A stretch of 64,000 nt of DNA from Posidonia oceanica (lineage: Eukaryota; Streptophyta; Magnoliopsida; Alismatales; Posidoniaceae): assembly GCA_037176725.1 (NCBI GenBank), contig JAZBRS010000014.1:72770501-72834500 (forward strand), written 5' to 3'. Within the stretch, counting starts at the first letter, position 1; each line of letters starts with the position of its first letter. Of the stretch, positions 32,646 through 42,108 are shown one piece after another. The notes under the pieces were generated by a model that saw nothing but the letters and a program-made list of their open reading frames with translations, had not been told where the DNA came from and did not search any database. Both the position numbers and the translations under genes were made by a program.

Positions 32646-34636
32646 CTACTGATAGTACTTCTTGAGATAGCATGAGTTGACCGACTTTGACTGCCCAACT
32701 TGGTTCATGTCCTCAAGAACTGCAGTGCCGCTAGAGAATGTTTGCTTGACCACAAAGGGGCCGTGCCAATTGGGTCGGAATTTGCCTCGACCGTCAGGTA
32801 GGTGAATGGCTCGCAGAACGAGATCCCCTGGCTGAAAGCTCCTGGGCTGAACTTTCTTCAGGTATGCTCTGGCCATCCGCTTTTGGTAACAATAAGCATT
32901 GTGCACAGCTTGTAGTCGGTGCTCGTCAATTAGGTTCAGCTGGACACAATGGTCTTTGACCCATTCTGCCTCCTCTAGCTCAGCTTCTCGTAGGATCCGC
33001 AGTAAGGGGATCTCTACTTCGACAGGCAGCACTACCAGCATGTCGTACGCCAGTGAGTACGGGGTGGCTCCCGTCGAGGTCCGGACTGATGTCCTGTACG
33101 CCAAGAGTGCATACGAAAGCTTGTCATGCTAGTCCTTGTGGGTTTCTGCCATCTTCTTCATGATCTTCACAATGTTCTTATTGGCAGACTCCACTACTTC
33201 GTTCATCTGCAGCCGATAGGGTGAGGACCAGTGATGCTTGATCTTGAGGTTCTGCAGGTACTCCTCGATCCTCTTGGCGATGAAGTTCATGCCGTTGTCA
33301 GAGATGAGGGAGTGTGGGACCCCATACTGGGCAACAATGTTGTTTCTGATCTGCTGCCGCGGCTGTGACAGCCTTGTAAGAGGCAGCTTCCACCCTCTTA
33401 GTGAAGTAGTCGATCGCCACTAGAATGAAGCGATGACCATTTGAAGCAGCAGGATGTATAGCGCCGATGACATCAATCCCCCAGATGGAGAAGGGCCATG
33501 GTGATGACATGTTGTGCAGCTGTTGTGGGGGAGCACAAATAAAGTTACCATGGCTCTGGCAGTTATGGCATTTACACACAAACTGGCAGCAGTTTGCCTC
33601 CATGGTTGACCAGAAGTAGCCTTGGAGTATGATCTTCTTAGCCAGCAGCACGCTATTCACATGAGGGCCACTGGTCCCTGCATGTACTTGAAGCATCAGC
33701 ATGTCAGCCTCCGACTTGTTTAGGCAGCGTAGGAGCATTTGATTGTATGATCTTTTGTATAGTTGCCCTACTCCTAACACATACTTCGACGCCAGATGCG
33801 CCAAAGTTATTCTATCTGCTGCTGAGGTGCCAGGCGGGAGGCTGCCAGATTCCAGGAAGGCCTTGATGTCATGGTACCATGGCTGTTCTTCTGCTGGATC
33901 TGCCTCTTCTATGCTCACACAGTGCGCAGGTTGCTCCATGCGGGTAACTGATACATCCACTGCACGGTCTTCAGGTATGCTGAGGCAGGACGCCGAGGTT
34001 GCCAATGCATCTACATATGCGTTCCTTGCCCTATTCATGTACATGAAGCGGATGCTTTCAAATTCTTCTATCAGCTTCAGTAGGTGTTCGTGAGATAGCA
34101 CAAGCTTTGGATCTTTTGTTTTCCAATCGCCATTCACTTGAGAGATCACTAGCATGGCATCGTCGTGCACATGCAGCTTCTGCACCTTATGCTCGAGGGC
34201 GACCTTCAATCCTAGGATGCACGCTTTGTACTCTGCTTCGTTGTTGGTGCATTTGAAGGTCAGCTTCCATGCAAAGACGATCATCTGTCCCTGTGGCGTT
34301 GTTAGCACTACACCTACGCCTCAACACTTCTTGTTGACAGCGCCATTAAAGTACAACTACCACTGCTCTTGGTCTTCAGGGTCCTTCTCATCAGAGTCCT
34401 CCATTGCAAAAAGGATGTCCTCATCCGGGAACTGCGTCTGGAGAGGCTAGTACTCAGGCAAGGGAAAGTCAGCAAGATGATCTACCATGGCTTGACCCTT
34501 CATGGATCTCGACGTGATGAAGGTGATGTCGTACTGAGACAATAACACCTACCACTTAACACATCTACCCACCATGGCTGGCTTCTGGAAGAGGAACATG
34601 ATGGGGTCGTGCCGGCATAAGAGTTGAACTGGGTAC
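32646..34636 (-). pseudogene. pol: C Pol: RNase H and integrase, decayed
   Basis: Reading leftward from 34636: the end of reverse transcriptase and linker (with LFQKPAMVGRCVKW); RNase H (with TNNEAEYKACILGL and an ARNAYVDALA end); the integrase zinc-binding region (H...H...CKCHNC); the catalytic core with WGIDVIG and SDNG and a Glu in the following helix, so all three DDE residues are visible; and a C-terminal domain ending LKKYYQ. The first RNase H Asp appears changed to Asn (YFNG). Breaks include stops near 34530, 34455, 34358, 34319 and 33133 and a frameshift near 33300. The reverse transcriptase core is cut off at 34637 by B2. Family: Tat/Ogre-type Ty3/gypsy. It is the only polymerase gene in the window apart from the fragment in S. 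Confidence 0.9.
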
Positions 34637-34696
34637 TGTGGATGTGGATTATGGGGGTGTTTATGAAGATGATAACGCTTCCACAATGTTATCAAC

Positions 34697-34715
34697 TTAT
34701 TGTGATCGCCACTTA
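34697..34715 (-). other. Primer-site-like copy inside the B2 LTR
   Basis: TGGCGATCACAATAAG on the minus strand lies about 60-75 bp inside the LTR end; the true primer site next to the 5' LTR reads TGGCGATCACAATGGG. The 5' LTR has the same inner copy at about 46334-46351. Confidence 0.65.
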
Positions 34716-35259
34716 TCAATGGGCGGACAAGGCGCGTAGGGAGATGTAGATGATGTGGGTACTCAGCTCATTAGATCGACGGTAGGATGTCGTCCAGTGA
34801 CTTCCTCGTGTTACGTGAGCGTATTCCTTTCCTTCAAAACAAATAAAGATAGATCTGGGTAAGTTCGTGTTTAGTAAATGATAACAAAAGAAAAACAGAG
34901 AAAATAGAAACAAATAAATCTAATACTAACTGGGGGTTGTTCCCTACATGCTTATGCTATGGGTCCTAATTTAAGGAATGCAATATGAAATGAAAAAGTA
35001 GATTGGAAAAAGATATTCCCTTCACCCTTGTGCTGTATGCAGTGGAATGAGGAAGTGGAGGCACGGTCGGAGCTCCGGCTAGGCTCGACATCTCTAGGAT
35101 CTAGGTTTTTGGATGTAGTGATCTCTGGGGTCTAAGGTTTCTCTGGATTGGAGGTGGAGGCTAAGACTCTCTCTTTTTCTTTTGATCTCTCTCTTGGATA
35201 TCGATCCCAAACCCTAAAATCTTAAAATTGGCCTCCTCCGAGCACTAACTTACGGAGTC

Positions 35260-35269
35260 TATTTATAGG
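35260..35269 (-). promoter_or_regulatory. B2 LTR TATA box
   Basis: CTATAAATAG on the minus strand, about 970 bp from the LTR start, as in LTR B1. Confidence 0.6.
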
Positions 35270-35342
35270 TTCGTGGGACACGGGTGGCTCATAGCTAGGA
35301 AGGTTCTAGAAGTTTCTAGAAGAAAATAGATTTTTATGGCTA

Positions 35343-35877
35343 GTCGCCGTCTGAGCAGGCGACTGAGACAAATATCTACAGAAAAGATCATGGAAAATCT
35401 GTGGAAATCCCGCAAGACCAGGTCAAACGGGGTCCAGGTCAGCTAGTTGCTGCATATAGTGGCGCCTAACTACTACACTATTCCAGGGTAACTAAAATAT
35501 TTGTTTCTGATTTTTAGGAGATTTTAAGGGATTGGTTTCTGATTTTTAGGGATTGGGTTAGCACAACATAACATGTTAAAATCAAGATATTTATTTGAAA
35601 CCACGTAGGATTTTCTAAATTGTTCTTTGATTATTTATTTTATATGATATATGTGTTATACCATATATTAAATGCTAGAAAATCATATAAATGTCAATAG
35701 TTTACGGAAAAATGTTATAATAGCTTATAAAATTCCCGTTTATTATATTAACGCCCAGGATATTGATTTTAAGTTGGAGAGAGTGAAATGGTGCTAGTCG
35801 CCTATCACACAGGCGCCCACACAGTCCGGTCGCCCCTTTGAATGGCGCTTGGCTGTGTCGCCGCTCTAGGAGGCAAC
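35343..35877. repeat. Palindromic 6-9-6 modules in the B2 LTR
   Basis: Modules at 35343, 35446, 35797, 35829 and 35857, the last pair 28 bp apart. GTCGCC-GTCTGAGCA-GGCGAC at 35343 has perfect arms. Confidence 0.8.
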
Positions 35878-36233
35878 TAGCTAAGTCTTTTGCATTTTTA
35901 ACCCTGCCTTTTGAGTTAATCCAGAGAAACATGATAAAAGCCCGAAAAACTTCAGAAATCTCATGAAATCATAAAAACATCTTCTTTAACTCAAATCTGC
36001 CACGGATTTGAGTGGGATAAAGTGTGCTCAAGGTACTCGGACTTGCCGCGAGTTTGAGTGAGTTAGCTTTGCCATAGCTAACAACCTTGAGTAAAGTAAA
36101 ATCAAGCATTGTTTTTAAGCAAATCATGAAAAATCCAGAAAATGTGTTATTAAGCCTTAGTTATGTGATCTGGGTGCCTCAGAAGTTCCTAACCTCTATG
36201 AACTCTCAGAAATGCGAAAATGGGATATCTACA

Positions 36234-36248
36234 GATGCCTCTCCTTGG
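36234..36248 (-). promoter_or_regulatory. B2 polypurine tract
   Basis: Minus-strand CCAAGGAGAGGCATC abuts the LTR start. Confidence 0.75.
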
Positions 36249-37302
36249 AGTTGATCTTGGAACAAGATCGGGTCCATGGTAAGAACAATGTCCCATTGAG
36301 CATTTCCTGAAAAGGGGAGCTCCATCTCAAACAATCCGCCACTAGGGATGAAGAAAGATAATAAAAAAGGAAGTAGGGGTGAACTGACTCGGTGTCAGGA
36401 GATTGCCGCACGGTCGAGTGGTTCAATTAATTGTCATCATATTGAACACTCAGGCATGGAGGGGTCAAGTCGGTGCTATGTGTCGCGGCCGATGTAAAGA
36501 TCAAGTCAACCTTGTAGAGATGTACTTCAACGGGGTAAAAGCTAAGGAGGTGATCGTGGGGCGTGACCCTTACACGATCGAAAAGGAGTGCTCTTGTGGC
36601 ATCTTGTTTGAGATTTTTACTCGGATTGGAATTGATAGAAGGATAAGTAGGAACTAGATTTGCTCTAGGAGAATCACAAGTCCTAAGGGTTTCTAACACT
36701 CTTGAAGGTCATTTGGCTTCGTCCGTGCTCCACTTCCAATGATATGAGAAAATGCATGGGTGCATGATTCAAGCAAACAAATGCAAATGCAACATACGAT
36801 GCAATGAATGGTCCATATGCAAGGTTAGGCCGGTGGGGTATGGTTGGTCCCAAACCATATGGACATATGCAAAATGAATGAATGCAATTTGTTGTAGTCG
36901 AGTGTTTTCCATCCTCGAGTGTGACCGGTACTCTCGGGAAAGGACTGTCGTCCCACAACTTGATTTGGCAAATAAAGGAGTTCTATGATTAAAGAACCGG
37001 GTGAGGGAGTCAACCCTTCCTTTGCCAAACTAGGGTTTGCCTTTTAGTCAAAGTGGGTGTGCCTTTGCACACGATATGAGCCCCTTAGGTGTGAGCTCAT
37101 TCTCTATGTTGTAAGCTTTGTACCTGTACACTTAACAAAAGATGTTAGTAATCATAGGTGAACCTTTCCCAGTTCCTAAGGAGATTGACTAAGTTATACT
37201 TGTGTATGAGATAAAGCAATCCCTTAATCAATATTGCTTGGGAACTAGGTGGGGGGAATTAGTCTTAGCCTCAGCTGAGTGGTGGGAAAATTGGAGCCCA
37301 AT
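36249..37302 (-). other. B2 3' untranslated region, part 1
   Basis: No credible gene was found and no similarity to L/A1/E is apparent. It ends at the CCAAT target site of S (37298-37302). Confidence 0.6.
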
Positions 37303-37524
37303 TGTAGACACCCCATTTTGACAGGCTGGAAGTTGGTTGTTTTCTCCTGCAGGCTCGTGTGGACTCTGGAATGGCACTCCCTTTTTCCTACCCCTTTTCT
37401 AACCCATTTTCAAGCCCAAAACCTTACCCAAACCCCAAGCCTTAACCCAAGCCTTTTTGCCAACTTTTTAAAACCTTTCTAAGCCTAAGCCCAAGCCCAT
37501 TTACAGCTTTTGCCAACTGAGCAC

Positions 37525-37611
37525 GTTGTACGTTGGCATAGGCAGTGTCCAACGTTGGACGCGCCCTGTGCTAGCGTCCAACGTTGAACGCCTCCTACTC
37601 CAGCGTCCAAC
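37525..37611. repeat. 29-bp palindromic units, cluster 1 (3 units)
   Basis: Units at 37525, 37554 and 37583, exactly 29 bp each: GTTGGACGC (or a 1-2-base variant), 11 loop bases, then GCGTCCAAC or GTGTCCAAC. Loops differ: TGGCATAGGCA, GCCCTGTGCTA, CTCCTACTCCA. Confidence 0.9.
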
Positions 37612-38305
37612 GGCTTGGTTGCAGCAGCGGCTGATCCGCCCCCTTCGGCACACCGCCCGTCCACTCCACCGCCTCCCCACACTTACTACCTGTCCCCTCT
37701 CACACTCCGTGCCATCCACTACCTTCCAAAGCCCAGTTACTACCCATCATCTCCTCCTCAGCACCATTCCCGCTCTCTCATCTCCTCACTGCCATCTGCC
37801 GCTGGCTTCTCTGCCACCAGCAGCTCCGTCGCCACCCTCTGGCATGCCCACACCCCCTCCTGCCATCCTCGTGGCCTCAGCACACTCAAAGCCCCTGCCA
37901 AAGCCTGCCAATTCCCTGCCCAAGCCGCTGCAATTCAGCAGCAAAACCCAAGCACCCATTGAACAAAACCAGCCCAACCACCCTTCTTTGACAGAACACA
38001 CAGACTAGCACGCCCACTCCCTTGGCAATTCGCCACTTCCAGAGCAAAGCCGAAGTATCCACCTTCCTCCCGGACCCTTCGCCGCCCTCTCCCGTGTTTC
38101 CAGCAGCCCGTAGGACCTCGCCGGAGTCAGCTCTGCCACCACTTCTGCAGCGTCGGTGAAGGAGGTCGACACGCTGCTCCAGGCCGCAACCAGGTAAGCT
38201 CTCCATCCCCGTAGCTCATGCATGCTAGGTTGAATGTTTCCATGCACTTTCTTGAAGTTTTGAATCCTTTTGGCCGCGTTTTGTGGCCAGAAGGAAGTTC
38301 AATGT

Positions 38306-38362
38306 GTTGGACGCACCAACTGGTGCGTCCAGTGTTGGACGCGGCATAGGCCAGTGTCCAAC
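38306..38362. repeat. 29-bp palindromic units, cluster 2 (2 units)
   Basis: Units at 38306 (28 bp, 10-base loop) and 38334 (29 bp, loop GGCATAGGCCA). Confidence 0.88.
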
Positions 38363-38473
38363 ACTCTGCTTTCCTTTACTCTTGTTCTATGCTCTCCATG
38401 CCTTGCTACTGCTTGTTATTTTGTAAATCCATGCTGCATACTTCCTTACATGTCTTCTGATGTTATGCCATAG

Positions 38474-39300
38474 ATCCCTTCTCTGCGGATCCTACGAGAA
38501 GCTAGGTTGGAAGAGGCAGAATGGGTCGAAGACCGCTGCGTCCAACTGAATTTAATTGATGAGCGTAGACTACAAGCTATGCACAACGCTCACTGCTATC
38601 AGAAGCGGATGGCTAGAGCATTCTTGAAGAAGGTCCAGCCCAGAAACTTTCAGCCTGGGGACCTTGTCTTGCGCGCCATTCACTTGCCTGACGGTCGAGG
38701 GAAATTCCGACCCAACTGGCGTGGCCCCTTTGTGGTCAAGCAGATCTTTTCGGGAGGCGCTGCAACTCTTGAGGATATGGACCGGGTCGAGCAGTCTGAG
38801 CCCGTCAACCTCTGCTATCTAAAGAAGTACTATCAGTAGCCGAAAGCGGCCCCGTTGCAGATGCCCTTCTCCCACTTGCACTTGCATTCTCGCCTCTTGC
38901 CACATCTTTTCAAATCATCATCGTCATCCTTTCAACTCTTGCATTCTCTCTCTCCAAAATCATCATCGTCATCCTCTCAAGCATTGTATCTTTGGCCCGG
39001 TGATGAAAACCGGAAGTGCTTGCCTGCTCTGGAAAGAGTCACCCTACCTCACCTGGCACTACTCAGATGTCTTAGCTAGTGAGGGAGCCACCACCAATCA
39101 GGACAGGCGAACTGCCTAATCTCGCAAGGACATACACCTCTAAGGGAGAAAAAATGTTAGGATGTGAGTCTGGAAAAAGTGAGAGTAGACACCTAGGTTT
39201 GGGCACATCCAAGGAACAGAAGACGAAGACAGAAGCCGGCCTAGAGATAGGGGTGTACAGTCTAACCCTGCTCCTTCTACCCATCACACAGTAGACCCAA
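38474..39300 (+). pseudogene. pol: Captured pol 3' end (integrase C-terminus) plus downstream DNA
   Basis: From about 38474 to 38839 there is an open frame equal to the integrase C-terminal region of element C (33040-32646), including LNLIDERRL, QPGDLVLRAIHLPDGRGKF and the same LKKYYQ end; no stop interrupts it. The next 450 bp (38840-39290) match the non-coding DNA that follows pol in C. The piece sits inside LTR S in the plus orientation, with no visible duplication at its borders. Template switching during reverse transcription is the likeliest origin. Unlike the C copy it is undecayed, so it came from a more intact relative. Confidence 0.82.
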
Positions 39301-39384
39301 AACCTAGATCCCAGTGGCCCAAATGCATGATCCTATTTTTTGCTTATTTTGTATGCTTTTTCCTTTTGTTCTCCTCTGGCCTGT

Positions 39385-39442
39385 GTTGGACGCCAGCCAC
39401 TCTGGCGTCTAACGTTGGACGCCATGCTTAGGGGCGTCCAAC
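39385..39442. repeat. 29-bp palindromic units, cluster 3 (2 units)
   Basis: Units at 39385 and 39414; loops CAGCCACTCTG and CATGCTTAGGG. At the junction the two arms form a near-perfect GCGTCCAACGTTGGACGC. Confidence 0.9.
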
Positions 39443-39625
39443 ACTCTGCTTGCTTTGATCTTTGATCCTAGCTTGCTCCTTGCTCTGATTCCTCTTTTGA
39501 TCCTCTGTCATGTTAGCTCTGTATGCCATGCACCCATTTAGTCGCATTTCTGCATCTGTACTGCATCCATATAGCTAGAATGCATTGTTTTCTAAAATGT
39601 TGCATGCTGTCAGCCTCCAGCAAGT

Positions 39626-39683
39626 GTTGGATGCTAACAATGGCAGCGTCCAACGTTGGATGCCGCTGTTGCCAGCGTCCAAC
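39626..39683. repeat. 29-bp palindromic units, cluster 4 (2 units)
   Basis: Units at 39626 and 39655 with left arm GTTGGATGC; loops TAACAATGGCA and CGCTGTTGCCA. Confidence 0.9.
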
Positions 39684-39835
39684 GCTTGCAGTAGGTCGGA
39701 CTTGATTTTAAAACGCTAATTTTGCTTAGTTCGCCATTTTCTGCGTTTCGTTGCTTCTTATGCCTATCGCCACCCCCATGCATGCTGCCTAACCCCTGTT
39801 TTAGTTTTGCACCTCGCTTTCGCCTCGTTTTCCAC

Positions 39836-40140
39836 GTCTTGCATCGTTTTCGATGCCTTGCATCATTTTCCACATCCTTGCATCATTTTCCGCATCCTTG
39901 CATCGTTTTTCGTGCCTTGCATTGTTTTCTGCATCCTTGCATCGCTTTCCATATCCTTGCATCGTTTTCCGTGCCTTGCATCGTTTTTCGTGCCTTGCAT
40001 CGTTTTCTGCATCCTTGCATCGCTTTCCGCATCCTTGCATCGTTTTCTATGCCTTGCATCGTTTTCTGCGCCTTGCATCGTTTTCTGTCCCTCGCATCGT
40101 TTTCCGCATTTCGCACTGTTTTCCGCACTCACTTTGCTTT
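39836..40140 (+). repeat. 19-20-bp tandem array in LTR S
   Basis: About 15 copies of TTGCATCGTTTTCCGCATCC and the variant ending GTGCC. Long frames on both strands here are artefacts of the repeat. LTR E has a relative at 56090-56345 and LTR D at 49565-49870. Confidence 0.88.
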
Positions 40141-40784
40141 ACCACTTGCATGTCGTTTGCATTGCTTGGTTTTCCCCGTAGTTTTGCTTTATCGCCTGTA
40201 TCTGCATTAGGGCTATGATGCTTACTGCATAGGAGTTCTCACGAACCAGGGTTCGCCCGGTTCGGAACACTAGCAGCGTTGCTGAGCACATAGATAGCAC
40301 GTTTATTTCTCAAGCATGGTAAGCAGACATTCATTACATTTAGGCATTAGGCTAGCAATTCCCTACATTAGCACGAGATTGCCTAAGAAAGACCGACTCT
40401 CGGACGTATCGGGGGTGCCTAACACCTTCCCCGTGCGTAACAGGAGTCCTTGCCCTTTCTCTTGGCTTGCATCGACCTTCCCCTTATCCTAGGCTCGAGT
40501 CATAGCATAGCATAGCTTGGCTTAGCATTGCATCCCTTTGCCCCCTCTTTGCATCCGGTTTTGCATGTCTTTTCATGCTTTACCCTCAGTTTTCCCTGTC
40601 TTCCAATTCAATAGACTTGGTGGCGACTCCGATTTTGTCTTATCATTTCTTTTCTTTTCTTTTCGCCAACGTTTCCGAGTCGAGTTTCTTCCCTCGGATC
40701 CAGCCGCATATAGTGACCCTAATGTCGATCAGTGCACGAGAGCTTTGGCATCGTACATGGATTTGATATTTTAGGATTACTACA

Positions 40785-42108
40785 CCAATAGACGCCGATT
40801 GTGAGTCATCCGTAGATGCTCTAAAGATTATTGCTGAAGCAAGGTCTTTGTTGGGAAAACGCACCCAAGCCGTGAGACGCGGTCGAGTAGGATGCTATCT
40901 CCAAATCCGAGGTGAATGATTTTTTGCATCACTGGCCAGACTGATTCCTGTTTTCCTACTTACTAAGTTTTCACTTGTATGTAGGGTGGATGGTGCTTCT
41001 TTTTGGTTGGTCTTCTTGGATTTTCTAATTTTTTGAATTTTGGGATTTTTTATTTTTTTGGTGTTTTTGGATTTTCTGATTTTTTGTAATTTGGGTTTTT
41101 CTAATTTTTGATATTTTTTGGATTGATGAGTGTGGTCATAACCTTTTTACTTAAAGACCTTGTAGTATTGTCTTGTATTATCTAGGGTGAGAGAACTTTC
41201 CCTTATAACATGCCTAATCTGTTGAGAACTTAGGACTTCATACTAGCCTTAGTTTGATTATTGTTTCCTTTATTTACTCAGTCCTTGAACTTCTAGGGTT
41301 CCTTGTCCCTTGCCTGTAAGTGAGATAAGTGGAGGAGGTTTGAAGTACAGCAAGCTCTTGGCATCAGCTTGAGTTTGAGTTCTGTTCGCCAGGTTTGGTC
41401 CTAATGCGCCTATTCATTTTCTAAGGTTTTCTTTCTTTTCTGGGCAGTTTTCTGTGCTACCTTTTTTCACTCTTTGGATAGCTCTTTGCTGACCTCTTTT
41501 ATTGTCTTCTTTTTTTCTTTTCTTGTTTTCTCACTTGGATAGCGTCTTTGCTACCTTCTTTCCTCTTTTATTTGGACAGCTTCTTTGCTGCCTTCTTTTC
41601 TTTGGGTGCTTTCTAATTTATTTGGCGAGCGGCTCATACCATTAGCCTCTGCTCCAAGCTTGCCTCTTTCTTACCTCCCCGTGCAAGTGTATGTGCAGAC
41701 AGGACAAAGTTGAGGTTATCCTAGTTGTTCAGCTTCTTTTCTACTTGAGATACAACTTTCTTTCCTTGGCTAGGTTTCAGTCTTCGGTTCCTTTCTTGAT
41801 TTTGGCATGCTAATTAAGGGTGTATTGTATGTAACGCCCACGGATCTAAAGATGCCTTTAGGTTGTTACAACCAGTGGTTGGACCTTTCCTGGGTGTTGC
41901 GGTCTCTTCTTAGGAACCTTAGGTAATATTTTGGCAACTCTGCTTAATGCTTTTAAGTTGTCGGGTATAGTCCACACTCATCAATCATTTTTATTATTTA
42001 TTACTTATAATCTAACTTAGCATTAGAGATAAATAAAGATAAATAAAGGAAAAAGTAGGGAAAGAAAAATGTATTATTTACAAGTTTTAATTGAATTAAC
42101 CACAACCC
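40785..42108 (-). other. B2 3' untranslated region, part 2
   Basis: T-rich on the plus strand, with repeated 'cttctttgctgcc/accttctttcc' words (41450-41610). No pol remnant was recognised. Confidence 0.6.

Larger units (their letters stand above)
34637..36233 (-). mobile_element. B2 3' LTR (1597 bp)
   Basis: It opens TGTAGATATCCC at 36233 and ends ATCCACA at 34637 (minus strand). The last part matches the B2 5' LTR at 46272-46514, and the rest matches LTR B1. Confidence 0.88.
37303..40784 (+). mobile_element. Solo LTR S (3482 bp) with perfect duplication CCAAT
   Basis: It opens TGTAGACACCCC and closes ATTACTACA, with CCAAT at 37298-37302 and again at 40785-40789. No internal sequence is attached, so recombination between two LTRs probably removed the rest. 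It contains four clusters of 29-bp palindromic units, a splice-donor-like site (GT at 38194), a captured pol fragment (38474-39300), a short tandem array (39836-40140) and the shared palindrome (40409-40432). It belongs to the same broad family as the A1, D and E LTRs. Confidence 0.92.

Noticed and set aside
36403..36699. Possible pol remnant of B2 in its 3' region
   Set aside because: Translations on both strands show no reverse transcriptase, RNase H or integrase motif.
39800..40218. Cys/Phe/His-rich and Lys/Arg-rich open frames
   Set aside because: They come from the 19-20-bp tandem array, as do those at 49560-49906 and 56086-56395.
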